Source: Acetobacteraceae bacterium (GTDB lineage: Bacteria; Pseudomonadota; Alphaproteobacteria; Acetobacterales; Acetobacteraceae). From it: a DNA stretch of 64,000 nucleotides. Positions 52,869 to 61,871 of the stretch are shown in pieces (position 1 is the first letter of the stretch; each line of letters starts with the position of its first letter). Where the stretch lies: assembly GCA_947475245.1 (NCBI GenBank), contig CANJLW010000003.1, positions 62,001 through 126,000 on the forward strand, written 5' to 3'. The position numbers and the translations under genes are program-made. The notes beneath the pieces were generated by a model, which saw nothing but the letters and a program-made list of their open reading frames with translations, was not told the DNA's origin and made no database searches.

Positions 52869-53986
52869 GCCAGAAAGGCCGCGATCACACCGCGATAGAT
52901 GGACGCCAGATCCCGCAATTCCGCGACGGGCACGCATTCATCGATCTGGTGCATGGTCGCGCCGACCAGACCGAATTCCGCCACGGGGCAGTAATTGGCG
53001 ATAAACCGCGCATCCGACGTGCCGCCGCCGGTATCCAGCTTTGGCTCGACGCCGGTTGCCGCGACGATCGCGCCGCGCAGGATATCGACCAGGGGGCCGG
53101 GCTTGGTGACGAAGGATTCGCCGCTGATGGACGAATCGAGATCGAACCGATCGGCATGCAGCGCCACCGTCGCGCGCACCCAATCCGTTAGCGATTTGCC
53201 GGAATGCTTGTCGTTGAACCGGATGTTCAGCGCCGCCCGCGCCGAAGCCGGGATGACGTTGGTCGCGGTATTGCCGACGTCCAGGCTGGTGATCTGCAAG
53301 GACGACGGTTCAAACCAATCCGTTCCGGCATCGACCGGCGCCGCGGTCAATGCGCTGACCGCGCGGATCAGGCGATGCACCGGGTTATCGGCGCGCTGCG
53401 GATAGGCCACATGACCCTGGGTGCCGTGCACCTCGATCTTCATGTTGACGCTGCCGCGACGCCCGATCTTGACCATGTCGCCGAGTTTGACGGGACAGGT
53501 TGGTTCCCCGACCAGGCAGAAGTCCGGGATTTGATTGTTGGCCTGCATCCACTCCAGCACCTTGACGGTGCCGTCGGTAGCCGGGCCTTCCTCGTCCCCG
53601 GTGATCAGGAAGCTGATGGAACCGTTCGGCTTGCCCGCTTCGAGATGCCGAGCAACCCCGGCGACGAAGGCGGCGATGGCGCCTTTCATGTCGCAGGCGC
53701 CGCGACCGTACAGGATGCCGTCCCGCACCTCCGCCGCGAAGGGGTTGCTGCGCCAGTTGCCGCCGACCGGCACGACATCGGTATGGCCGGCGAAGCACAG
53801 ATGCGGGCCTTCGTCGCCCAAGCGAGCGAAGATGTTCTCGATCTCGCCGAAGCGGAGGCGATGGACGGTGAAGCCGAGTTGTTCCAAAGCCGCCGACAGC
53901 ACCCCAATGGCACCGGCATCGGCCGGCGTCACCGAGGCGCAGCGGATCAGCGACTGCGCCAGCGGCAACGGGTCGAGGAAGTCCAT
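52865..53986 (-). CDS. dapE: Succinyl-diaminopimelate desuccinylase
   Basis: 373 residues, M20 metallopeptidase fold. [12 protein letters not shown] (about 65-76) gives His and Asp ligands, [18 protein letters not shown] (about 95-112) the bridging Asp, [13 protein letters not shown] (about 130-142) the catalytic Glu pair, [11 protein letters not shown] and [11 protein letters not shown] the last ligands. Lysine/diaminopimelate pathway. ATG 53986 shares its A with the dapD stop (TGATG). Confidence 0.95.
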   Translation of the reverse strand: MDFLDPLPLAQSLIRCASVTPADAGAIGVLSAALEQLGFTVHRLRFGEIENIFARLGDEGPHLCFAGHTDVVPVGGNWRSNPFAAEVRDGILYGRGACDMKGAIAAFVAGVARHLEAGKPNGSISFLITGDEEGPATDGTVKVLEWMQANNQIPDFCLVGEPTCPVKLGDMVKIGRRGSVNMKIEVHGTQGHVAYPQRADNPVHRLIRAVSALTAAPVDAGTDWFEPSSLQITSLDVGNTATNVIPASARAALNIRFNDKHSGKSLTDWVRATVALHADRFDLDSSISGESFVTKPGPLVDILRGAIVAATGVEPKLDTGGGTSDARFIANYCPVAEFGLVGATMHQIDECVPVAELRDLASIYRGVIAAFLA

Positions 53987-54825
53987 CAATCGCGCAGCAG
54001 TTCGTTGATCGAGGTTTTCGCGCGGGTCTGCGCGTCGACGATTTTCACGATGACGGCGCAATACAGCGACGGCCCCTGCGAACCGTCCGGCAGCGGCTTG
54101 CCCGGCAGCGATCCCGGCACCACGACGGAATAGGCCGGCACGCGGCCCATGAAGATTTCGCCGGTCGCGCGGTCGATGATCTTGGTGGAGGCGCCAATGA
54201 ACACACCCATCGACAGCACCGCGCCGCGTTCAACGATCACGCCTTCGGCGACTTCGGAACGGGCACCGATGAAGCAATCGTCCTCGATGATGACGGGATT
54301 GGCCTGTAGCGGTTCCAGCACGCCGCCGATGCCGACGCCGCCGGACAGATGGCAGTTGGCGCCGATCTGGGCGCAGGAGCCGACGGTGGCCCAAGTGTCG
54401 ACCATCGTATTACGGCCCACATAGGCCCCGAGGTTCACGAAGCTGGGCATCAGCACCGCGCCCGGCGCGATGAAGGCGGATTTGCGGACGACGGCGCCGG
54501 GGACGGCGCGGAAACCGGCTTCCTTGAAGCGGTTCGGGCCCCAACCGTCGAATTTCATCGGCACCTTGTCCCACACGGGGGCACCGCCGGGGCCTTCCAT
54601 CGGCCCGGAATCGGTCAGACGAAATGACATCAGCACGGCTTTTTTCAGCCACTGATTAACGGTCCAACCATCGGCCCCCTTATCGGCGACGCGGACGGAG
54701 CCATTGTCGAGCGCTTCCAACGCCGCTTCGACGGCATCGCGCGCTTCTCCCTTGGTGGAGGAGGTCAGGCTGTCCCGCTGCTCCCACAGAGTTTCGATCG
54801 GTTGCTGCAGACTGTGTTCGGTCAT
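53986..54825 (-). CDS. dapD: Tetrahydrodipicolinate N-succinyltransferase
   Basis: 279 residues. The N-terminal helical domain ([14 protein letters not shown]) is followed by a left-handed beta-helix of hexapeptide repeats: [21 protein letters not shown] (split at about 117-137), [26 protein letters not shown] and [27 protein letters not shown]. It catalyses the succinylation before dapC/dapE. Directly followed by dapE. Confidence 0.96.
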   Translation of the reverse strand: MTEHSLQQPIETLWEQRDSLTSSTKGEARDAVEAALEALDNGSVRVADKGADGWTVNQWLKKAVLMSFRLTDSGPMEGPGGAPVWDKVPMKFDGWGPNRFKEAGFRAVPGAVVRKSAFIAPGAVLMPSFVNLGAYVGRNTMVDTWATVGSCAQIGANCHLSGGVGIGGVLEPLQANPVIIEDDCFIGARSEVAEGVIVERGAVLSMGVFIGASTKIIDRATGEIFMGRVPAYSVVVPGSLPGKPLPDGSQGPSLYCAVIVKIVDAQTRAKTSINELLRD

Positions 54826-54855
54826 CCCTTGGCGTTCCCTGCTTTACGCGGCGGA

Positions 54856-54884
54856 CGATGCGCAAGGGCTGCCCTTTCTGTCAA
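54856..54884 (-). promoter_or_regulatory. Promoter of dapDE
   Basis: On the minus strand, TTGACA (54884-54879), 15 bp, then GCGCATCG (54863-54856), 31-38 bp upstream of dapD. Perfect -35, weaker -10. Confidence 0.5.
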
Positions 54885-55100
54885 CGCGGGCCGCGCGTTG
54901 GGTCTGTTAACAAAGGGTTATGCTTGTGGTCATTGCTTCCGGTCATCGACTTTCGCGGCTTGGGGAGGTCCTTGGCGCCGCACGTCGCGGTTGGCGCGAA
55001 ATTGGCGATTGGGTAGTACGGTTGGATGATCGAACTTCTGCGCGACTCTTCATCCATCGTGGCTGTCCGGCCGGGCGCGCGCCGGAAGCCTGTGCCGCAT
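54885..55100. other. Intergenic DNA without recognised gene
   Basis: Two short open frames on opposite strands cross this stretch (54881-55132 minus, 54920-55231 plus). Neither has a convincing start, codon pattern or domain. The non-coding interval 54826-55963 is otherwise the tandem repeat and the ftsB promoter region. Confidence 0.5.
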
Positions 55101-55800
55101 CGCCGCGAACTCCGGCCAACTCCATCTTTCACCCAGGCAAGATCAAAGCCGGGTCATCCGGCGCTGCCCCATCCCTGGGTTCCAGCGCAGGCTACGTGCG
55201 TTTTCAGTGGGAAGAACCCTGTGCAACGTGAGAGTCTGGATCGGCGTCCGAGGATTCAACACAAAGGAAGTCGGAGGAACAGGAAGGGCACCGAGACGCT
55301 GGATCGCGGTCGGTTTCCCCGCCTACGCGGAAATGGGGAACAAGACCCCTTGCGACGTGAGGCCCATGCCGCGCAGGCGCGCCTTCGGGAACGTCGGCCA
55401 ACGCGATCTTTCTCCCAGGCAAAATCAACGCCGGGTCATCCGCCGCCGCCCCATCCCTGGGTCCCAGCGCAGGCTACGTGTGTTTCCAGGGGGAAGAACC
55501 CTGTGCAACGTGAGAGTTTGGATCGGCATCCGAGGATTCAACACAGAGGAAGTCGGAGGAACACGAAGGGCACCGAGATGCTGGATCGCGGTCGGTTTCC
55601 CCGCCTACGCGGAAATGGGGAACAAGACCCCTTGCGACGTGAGACCCATGCCGCGCAGCCGCGCCTTCGGGAACTCCCGCAGACCTGGGCTTCCGCCCGG
55701 GCACAATCAAAACCCGGCCATCCGCCGCCGCCCCATCCCCGGGTCCCCGCGCAGGCTCAGCGCGTTTCCAGGGGGAAGAACCCCTTGCAACCTGAGACTC
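55101..55800. repeat. Tandem repeat, 282-bp period, about 2.5 copies
   Basis: Landmarks recur at exactly 282 bp: GGGTCATCC at 55151 and 55433 (variant at 55715), GCAACGTG at 55223 and 55505 (GCAACCTG at 55787), GCGACGTG at 55352 and 55634. Each unit has two half-units (129 and 153 bp) that end in related motifs, GGAAGAACCCTGTGCAACGT and GGAACAAGACCCCTTGCGAC followed by GTGAG. Because 282 is a multiple of 3, long open frames run through it on both strands, but these look like by-products. The final half-unit is more diverged. Confidence 0.88.
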
Positions 55801-55893
55801 CACAGCGAAGCCATCGCATGCGCCCGGACCGGCTGCCGCCCAATCGCGTTAAAGTTGCATATCCGCCAAACCGACAACCACGCGAGATATGCT

Positions 55894-55920
55894 TTGCAGC
55901 CGAACGACTCCGCGCTAAAG
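55894..55920 (+). promoter_or_regulatory. Possible promoter of the FtsB-like gene
   Basis: TTGCAG (55894-55899), 14 bp, GCTAAAG (55914-55920), 44 bp before the start codon. Confidence 0.4.
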
Positions 55921-55963
55921 TCAGGTGCACGCGAAAAATCAAGCGTCAACAGGAAAGTACGGT

Positions 55964-56293
55964 ATGGTGTTCGAGTGGAACTTCAAGCGCAGGTTGCGGG
56001 CCGTCGCGGCACCTGTCGTGTTCCTCGCGATTACCGGCTATTTCGGCTGGAACGCCACCCAAGGCAATCGCGGCCTGGTCGCGCAGGGCCACCGACAGGA
56101 ACTCCTGCGGCAGGTCCAAACCGATAACGCCACCGCCCGATCGGACAAGGAGGGCTGGGAACGCCGCGTCTCCGGTCTGCGCACATCCCGGCTCAACCCC
56201 GACACGCTCGACGAACGCGCCCGCGCCATGCTCAATTTGGCCGACCCGAACGAGGTCGTGGTGCAGTACGCGCCCAAGGAAAAGCTCTTCTGA
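55964..56293 (+). CDS. Septum formation initiator family protein (FtsB/DivIC-like)
   Basis: 109 residues. A short cytoplasmic N-terminus (MVFEWNFKRRLR), one membrane helix (about 13-30, AVAAPVVFLAITGYFGWNA), a coiled-coil-compatible stretch (GHRQELLRQVQTDNATARSDKEGWERRV, split about 42-69) and the family's C-terminal LDERARAMLNLADPNEVVVQ. In other bacteria FtsB links FtsL/FtsQ in the divisome. ATG 55964 has AGGAAAGTACGGT upstream. Preceded by the tandem repeat, followed by a terminator. Confidence 0.88.
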   Translation: MVFEWNFKRRLRAVAAPVVFLAITGYFGWNATQGNRGLVAQGHRQELLRQVQTDNATARSDKEGWERRVSGLRTSRLNPDTLDERARAMLNLADPNEVVVQYAPKEKLF

Positions 56294-56301
56294 TCGGGCT
56301 A

Positions 56302-56322
56302 TGCTGCACCGCAGCAATTTTT
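56302..56322 (+). terminator. Rho-independent terminator after the FtsB-like gene
   Basis: Stem TGCTGC / GCAGCA with loop ACC followed by ATTTTT, 9 bases after the stop codon. Confidence 0.7.
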
Positions 56323-56387
56323 ACCTGATGTAAACCGTTCCGCGCTATAAGGCACGCCTTGACGCATCCGAGGCGAGGTCCCAACCG

Positions 56388-58001
56388 GTGACGGCGCGTA
56401 CACTTCCCCATTCGGCCCTCCCGATCCTCACCGGCGCGGGGTGGAGCCGGCTGATCCTCGCCGGGCTGTTGGCCGCATGTCTGGCCAAGGGACTCCTGTT
56501 CTCCACCGGCCTGACCGTGCCGCCGGACGCCGACATCGTCCGCGACCTTGGGTTCATCCAGGGGATCCTCGACGGCAACCTGTTCGGCGATCCCGCGCAC
56601 CAGGGTGCGTGGCGCTGGTATCCGCCGCTGATCCACGCGATGGCCGCGGCCATCGCGCGGGTGACCGGCGCGGACGTCATGCCGTTATGGCTTCTGATCG
56701 GCCCCTGGCTCAATCTTTTGGCGCCGCTGACCTTCCATCTGATGGCCGAACGGCTGATGGGGCGTTGGCCCGCCTGCATCGCGACAACGGTGTTCGTGCT
56801 GTTCAACAGCGCGGTCATGAACGGCGACGAGGCCGCCGGCTATACGCCCTGGCCGCTGACGCCCGGACTGACCTGGCCGATCTTCTTCGCCTCCGTATCA
56901 CTGATCCATGCCCGCGCGGGATCGACCCGCTTCGTCGACGCCCTGTTGATCGGCTCCGCCCTGGGGATTGCCTTTCTCGCCCATACCGTGCCGGCAATCC
57001 TGCTTTCGGCCATCGTCACGGTCGTGGCGCTCCGCGCATCCGCCCCGCGCGCGCGCGTCGTCGCGTGGCTGGCGGTCGTCGCGCTGGTGGAACTGGCGTG
57101 GGCCGCGCCGTTCCTCGGGCCGCTGGTGCTCGACTATCGCCTGCATATCGCCAACCCGGTCCCGGGCACCTGGGTCCATACCCTGCTCGGTCACGACGGC
57201 CTGCCGCACCTGATCGCTGTAAACCTGCCCGGCGTTCTGGCCATGGGCGTCGTGCTGATCCGCCACCCGCGTCCCGTCTGGTCGGGTGCCACGCGCGCGA
57301 TCGTCGCCACCTGGACCGTTACCTGCCTTGCCTTCCTCGCGCGTCACTTCACCTGTTCGGCGTTGGAGGAAACCGGCGGCACCTGCGGTGTGTTCGTGAT
57401 CGCCGCGCACCACTATCATGTCTATCTGCAAGCCGCCTGGGCGCTGGCGATCGGGCAGGCCCTATGGCTGCTGGCCGAGGCATTGCCGCGACGCGACAGG
57501 CGCGCACTGCTCGCCGCGCCGGCGGGTCTGGCGACCCTGGCGGGGTTCTGCCTGTTGGCCGCCAATCCGCGCGACCGCGAAATGCGCACCGGAACCGTAG
57601 AACATCCGGAAACCGTGCTGGATCGACAGGCCTACGCCTGGATCCTGCGCAACACCGCGCCAACCGACGTCTTCGTGACCACCCTGCCGGCAGCAACGGA
57701 TCAGATGGGTCCGTCGGCGGCGACCGTCATCGCCGCCGGCCGCCATCTGGTCGCGCCGCCGGCGATCCATGCCAACCCGTATCTGATCTGGCCCCCGATG
57801 AACCGGGCACGCCTGACCTGGCTGCACGGGTTTGAGACCGGGAACGCGGCCGAACTCTGCGCTTTCAGCCGAGCGACGGGTCCCGACCGCGGCGCCTATT
57901 TCCTGCTGACCGCGGATACGGCCCGGTCCCCGATCGTCAAGCCGCACTTCCGAAGTGCCGGCCATACGGTCTGGCAGGTCGACGCCGCCGCCTGCGGTTA
58001 G
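56388..58001 (+). CDS. Polytopic membrane protein, glycosyltransferase-like
   Basis: 537 residues, about 10 membrane segments. After the first helix comes an acidic loop (PPDADIVRDLGFIQGILDGNLFGDP, split about 44-68), followed by WRWYPPLIHAMAAAIA. An Asp-containing loop after the first helix plus a long C-terminal soluble part (about 410-537) resembles GT-C/GT39-type transferases and O-antigen-like enzymes, but no diagnostic motif is certain. The start is GTG 56388. It ends overlapping the convergent flavin oxidoreductase by 4 bp. Substrate unknown. Confidence 0.65.
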   Translation: MTARTLPHSALPILTGAGWSRLILAGLLAACLAKGLLFSTGLTVPPDADIVRDLGFIQGILDGNLFGDPAHQGAWRWYPPLIHAMAAAIARVTGADVMPLWLLIGPWLNLLAPLTFHLMAERLMGRWPACIATTVFVLFNSAVMNGDEAAGYTPWPLTPGLTWPIFFASVSLIHARAGSTRFVDALLIGSALGIAFLAHTVPAILLSAIVTVVALRASAPRARVVAWLAVVALVELAWAAPFLGPLVLDYRLHIANPVPGTWVHTLLGHDGLPHLIAVNLPGVLAMGVVLIRHPRPVWSGATRAIVATWTVTCLAFLARHFTCSALEETGGTCGVFVIAAHHYHVYLQAAWALAIGQALWLLAEALPRRDRRALLAAPAGLATLAGFCLLAANPRDREMRTGTVEHPETVLDRQAYAWILRNTAPTDVFVTTLPAATDQMGPSAATVIAAGRHLVAPPAIHANPYLIWPPMNRARLTWLHGFETGNAAELCAFSRATGPDRGAYFLLTADTARSPIVKPHFRSAGHTVWQVDAAACG

Positions 58002-58906
58002 GAGAACGTCGCAAAGACCTCGTCGATCGCCTTCAACTGGTTGCCCGCGGCGGAGGACGGCACAAGGATCAAATCCCGCACCCCGGCGGCTTTCCAGGCC
58101 TCGACCCCTTCGCGCACCTTGGCGGTCGGTCCGAACAAGGTGTTGTCCGCCAACCAGCGGTCGGAGAAGCAGGTCGGCACATCCGCGTTCCGCCCCTCGG
58201 CGATGGCTTTCTCGATCGCCTCCATCTCCTCCACGTAGCCGGCTTCCTTCCAGTAGTTCCGATAGTTGGGCAGGAAGCCGTAGCTGGTCAGCGTGCGGCG
58301 GTTGACCGCCTTCGCGGCCTCCACATCGTCGCTGATGCAGGTTGGGATCATGTTGCCGATGAAGAAGTTCGGGTCGTTGCGTTTGGCGTCGGGCAGCGCC
58401 GCCAGAGACGTCGCCATGTGCGACAGCGATGCGTTGGCGAAAACAACGCCTTCGGCGATCTCGCCGGCCAGCGCCACCATCTTCTTGCGCAGCGCGGCAA
58501 TGATGATCGGCGGCAAGGGACCAAGCCCGTCCTGCGCACGGAAGCGTTCGACGAAGCTGCGGATATCGCCCAGCGGCTTACCCGGCGTAACGCCCATCCG
58601 CACATGCGACGGGCCATGCGCGACGCCGATCCCCAGCCGGAACCGACCGCCCGACACTTCGTGCATCACCGCCGCGCTCTGCGCGAAGTCGGTGACGGTG
58701 CGCTGATAGATCGGCGCGATGGCCGTGCCGAAGGTGATCGTGTCGGTGTTCCACGACAGCGCCTCGCACAGCGACATGTTGCCGAACGGGCTGGGGGAGA
58801 AGATGCCCGCGAAGCCCCGACGCTCCACCTCTTTCGCCAGTTCCAGCGTGCGGCGGCGGCGGCCGGGGACAGCAATCAGGCAAAGCGCGGGCAGAGCATC
58901 GGACAT
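57998..58906 (-). CDS. LLM-class flavin-dependent oxidoreductase
   Basis: 302 residues, single-domain bacterial luciferase-like barrel. FAGIFSPSPFGNMSLCEALSW, ITFGTAIAPIYQRTVTDFAQSAAVMHEVSGGRFRLGIGVAHG spread over about 53-95, and PPIIIAALRKKMVALAGEIAEGVVFANAS (about 130-158) are F420/FMN family features. AAGGAACCGTTCC precedes the ATG. It is 31 bp downstream of lnt on the same strand. Cofactor (FMN or F420) and substrate unresolved. Confidence 0.87.
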   Translation of the reverse strand: MSDALPALCLIAVPGRRRRTLELAKEVERRGFAGIFSPSPFGNMSLCEALSWNTDTITFGTAIAPIYQRTVTDFAQSAAVMHEVSGGRFRLGIGVAHGPSHVRMGVTPGKPLGDIRSFVERFRAQDGLGPLPPIIIAALRKKMVALAGEIAEGVVFANASLSHMATSLAALPDAKRNDPNFFIGNMIPTCISDDVEAAKAVNRRTLTSYGFLPNYRNYWKEAGYVEEMEAIEKAIAEGRNADVPTCFSDRWLADNTLFGPTAKVREGVEAWKAAGVRDLILVPSSAAGNQLKAIDEVFATFS

Positions 58907-58937
58907 GGAACGGTTCCTTGTATCGGTTGCGCCCAGC

Positions 58938-60491
58938 CTATCCCGAGGCTTCGCGTCCTGCCAATCCGCGCCGCTCGGGGCCGCGCCGTTCGGGGCCGCG
59001 CCGCCGCAAGACCCACGCGCCGACCAAGGCTGCCATCGCCAGCAGGCCGGGAATGGCCAGACCGAAGCGCGCGAAGACGGTCGGCGGTAACGCGGGCGGC
59101 AGATCGACCACCAAAACGCCGGTTTCGCGCATGCCCAGACGACCGATCTCGTGCCCGCGCGCGTCGAAGGCGGCGGATATCCCGGTATTGGCCGCGCGCA
59201 TCAGCGGCAAGCCTTCCTCCACCGCGCGAAACCGCGCCGCCGACAGATGCTGTCGCGGGCCGGAGGAGTTGCCGAACCAGGCATCGTTCGTAACGTTGAC
59301 CAGCCACGCCGGGCGATCGCCGGCATCGACGATCTGGCCGGGGAAGATCGCCTCGTAACACACCAACGGCCCAAACGCCGGCAGCCCCGGAACGCGCAGA
59401 CTGGCGGGTCCCGCGCCGGGGGCAAACCCGCCGCCCGGCACAAGCTGGATACCGACGGAGGCCCACCACGGCTGGTATTCCCCGAACGGGACCAGATGCC
59501 ACTTATCGTAAAGCGCCTCGATCCGCCCGCCCGGTCCGATCGCCATCAGGCTGTTTCGGGGACGCTGCTCTGCGTCGAAGCGCACCGAACCCGCCAGCAC
59601 CATTCCCGACCCGGCTGCCTCCGCGATCGCCTCCCGCGCGTTTCGGTCCGTTTCCAACAGCCAGGGGCTTGCCGTTTCCGGCCAAACGACAACCGTCGCC
59701 GCCTGCCCCGCGCGGGCAACGCCTTCGGCCGTCAAATCGAGGTAACGTTGGAATATCCGGACCGCCAGGCCGCGATCCCATTTCTGCCCCTGGTCGACAT
59801 TGCCTTGCACGATCGCGATCTTCACCGCCTGACCGCCATCGACCCCCGCCCCAAGGCGGGCCGAACCAAAAGCGACCCAGCACAGCAACACCGCGCCGCC
59901 GACCAGACGCCAGCGTGTCGCCAGCAACGGCGTTCCCGCCAGCAGCACGGTGACAAGCGTCATCCCATGCACGCCGATCCACGCAGCGGGCTGAATCATG
60001 ATGTCGCCGACCGCGCCGGGAATGCCCCACACGCTGCCCAACGGGTTCCACGGGAAGCCGGTGGCGACGAACTGCCGCGCCAGATCCGCAAGGAGCCAGG
60101 CACCGGCGAACGCCAAAAGCCGAGCGGGACCTTGGCCGGCGCGCCAGGCGACCCAGGCGGCAAACGCGGTAAACAGCCCGAGGACCGCCGCCAGCGCGGG
60201 CACCGCAAGCGGTACAAGCCACCAGAACCGCGCGGCCTCGATCAAGATCGCCTCGGTGATCCAGTACAGCCCGACGGCGTGCAGACCGAAGCCAAAGCAC
60301 CAGCCGCGACGGATCGCCGATCGCCCGCTTGGACAGGCACCCAGCAACGTCAGAAACGCCGGAATGGTCACCAGCAGCAGCGGGATCGCATGTAAGGGCG
60401 GCAGCGCGAGCGCCGACGCCGCGCCCAAACCCAGGCAAACGGCGTCGGCCTTCAGACCGCGCGGCGACGACAGGATCGACAGTATTCCCAT
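58938..60491 (-). CDS. lnt: Apolipoprotein N-acyltransferase
   Basis: 517 residues. The N-terminal half is a multi-pass membrane domain; the C-terminal half is a nitrilase-like domain. The catalytic triad is recognisable: Glu in VVWPETASPWLL (about 270), Lys in LYDKWHLVPFGEYQPWW (about 330), Cys in PLVCYEAIFPG (about 379). It adds the third acyl chain to lipoproteins in the inner membrane. Low-complexity Arg/Gly/Pro repeats (RRRGPERRGPERRG) form the C-terminus, an unusual tail. Confidence 0.95.
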   Translation of the reverse strand: MGILSILSSPRGLKADAVCLGLGAASALALPPLHAIPLLLVTIPAFLTLLGACPSGRSAIRRGWCFGFGLHAVGLYWITEAILIEAARFWWLVPLAVPALAAVLGLFTAFAAWVAWRAGQGPARLLAFAGAWLLADLARQFVATGFPWNPLGSVWGIPGAVGDIMIQPAAWIGVHGMTLVTVLLAGTPLLATRWRLVGGAVLLCWVAFGSARLGAGVDGGQAVKIAIVQGNVDQGQKWDRGLAVRIFQRYLDLTAEGVARAGQAATVVVWPETASPWLLETDRNAREAIAEAAGSGMVLAGSVRFDAEQRPRNSLMAIGPGGRIEALYDKWHLVPFGEYQPWWASVGIQLVPGGGFAPGAGPASLRVPGLPAFGPLVCYEAIFPGQIVDAGDRPAWLVNVTNDAWFGNSSGPRQHLSAARFRAVEEGLPLMRAANTGISAAFDARGHEIGRLGMRETGVLVVDLPPALPPTVFARFGLAIPGLLAMAALVGAWVLRRRGPERRGPERRGLAGREASG

Positions 60492-60515
60492 GCGGTGGCG
60501 TTTAGACCGATGGCG

Positions 60516-61871
60516 TCAGAAGCGTAACACCCCATCCAGAATCAACCCGGCCAGCGCCGCAACGCCCAGCGTGCGCAGGACACCGATTTTGAACCGGAAC
60601 AGGCACAGCGCCGCCAGGATCGCCAGCATCAGCGCCGACAGATCAAGGCTCGACAGCACCGGTACCTCGAACACGATACCGCCGACCGAAACGGGCTGCT
60701 GGGTATGGAACAGCACGCGCAAACCGAACCAAACCGCGAGGTTGGCGACAACGCCCACGACCGCCGCCGTGATCGCCGCCAACGCCCCGGCGAGCGAACG
60801 GTTCGACTGCAAACGCTCGATGACCGGCGCGCCGAGGAAGACAAAGGCGAAGCAAGGCGCGAAGGTCACCCACAGCGTCAGGACGGACGCAACGACCCCG
60901 CCGGCGACGCCGGTCAACGCGCCCGGTGCCCGAAACCCGGCCAGAAAGCCGACGAACTGCAAGACCAGGATCAGCGGGCCGGGCGTGGTTTCCGCCAGGC
61001 CAAGCCCCGCCAGCATTTCCGGCGCGGACAGCCAGCGATAGGACGCGACGGCGTCCTGCGCGACATAGGCCAGGACCGCATAGGCCCCACCGACCGTCAC
61101 CACCGCCATCTTGGAGAAGAACTGCGCGACATCGGCATAGGTTCCGCCGACCCAGACCGACAGTCCCACGACCGGCACCAGCCACACCACCAACGCGATC
61201 GCACCCGCTCGGCGGGCACCGGCCGCGAGGCGGGCCGGTCTGCCGGGATCAGTCGCCAGCAGCGCGTCAATCAAGGCGGGCGCGTCGGACTTCGCCGAAC
61301 CGTGTCCGCCATGGCTGAAACTGTCGGGCAGGAAGTAGCCGATCAACCCCGCGGCCAGCACCGTCAGCGGGAACGGCAGCCCCAGGAAGAACAAGGCAAC
61401 GAACGCCGCTGCCGCCAGGGACCATGCCATTGACCCTTTCAACGCCCGCTTGCCGATCCGCAACAGTGCCTCGACCACCAGCACCAGCACCGCCGCCTTC
61501 AGGCCGAAAAAGACGGCGGCGATCAGCGGCACATCGCCATACAGCGCATAGATCAGCGACAGGACCAGCATGACCGCCGCGCCCGGCAGGACAAACAGGA
61601 TGCCCGCCGCCAGCCCGCCGCGCACGCCGTGCATCAGCCACCCCAGATAGGTGGCGAGTTGCTGAGCCTCCGGCCCAGGCAACAGCGTGCAGAAGTTCAG
61701 CGCATGCAGAAACCGTCGGTCGCCGATCCATCGACGCTCATCGACCACCTCGCGATGCAGCATCGCGATCTGGCCCGCCGGCCCGCCGAACGACAGCAAG
61801 CCGATCTTCAGCCAAACGCGCAGCGCCTGCCCAAACGTGGGCATCTGCGCGTCCTTGGGATCAATGTTCAT
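60516..61871 (-). CDS. chrA: Chromate efflux transporter ChrA, two-domain
   Basis: 451 residues with two CHR domains (about 8-185 and 230-451). Domain 1 has SFGGPAGQIAMLHREVVDERRW and LLPGPEAQQLATYLG; domain 2 has TVGGAYAVLAYVAQ and ETTPGPLILVLQFVGF. About 11-12 membrane segments. It exports chromate by proton-motive force in characterised members. Its ATG overlaps the stop of the sulfotransferase-like gene, and a ChrB-domain gene heads the same set. Confidence 0.93.
   Translation of the reverse strand: MNIDPKDAQMPTFGQALRVWLKIGLLSFGGPAGQIAMLHREVVDERRWIGDRRFLHALNFCTLLPGPEAQQLATYLGWLMHGVRGGLAAGILFVLPGAAVMLVLSLIYALYGDVPLIAAVFFGLKAAVLVLVVEALLRIGKRALKGSMAWSLAAAAFVALFFLGLPFPLTVLAAGLIGYFLPDSFSHGGHGSAKSDAPALIDALLATDPGRPARLAAGARRAGAIALVVWLVPVVGLSVWVGGTYADVAQFFSKMAVVTVGGAYAVLAYVAQDAVASYRWLSAPEMLAGLGLAETTPGPLILVLQFVGFLAGFRAPGALTGVAGGVVASVLTLWVTFAPCFAFVFLGAPVIERLQSNRSLAGALAAITAAVVGVVANLAVWFGLRVLFHTQQPVSVGGIVFEVPVLSSLDLSALMLAILAALCLFRFKIGVLRTLGVAALAGLILDGVLRF

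Noticed and set aside
54920-55231. 103-codon plus-strand frame after dapD
   Set aside because: No ribosome site, crosses into the tandem repeat, composition unlike protein.
55101-55800. CRISPR array
   Set aside because: The repeat unit is 282 bp and tandem without variable spacers. No cas genes in the window.
55026-56333. 435-codon plus-strand open frame
   Set aside because: It runs through the 282-bp tandem repeats (period divisible by three) and then over the FtsB-like gene in another frame. It has low-complexity basic composition and no domain.
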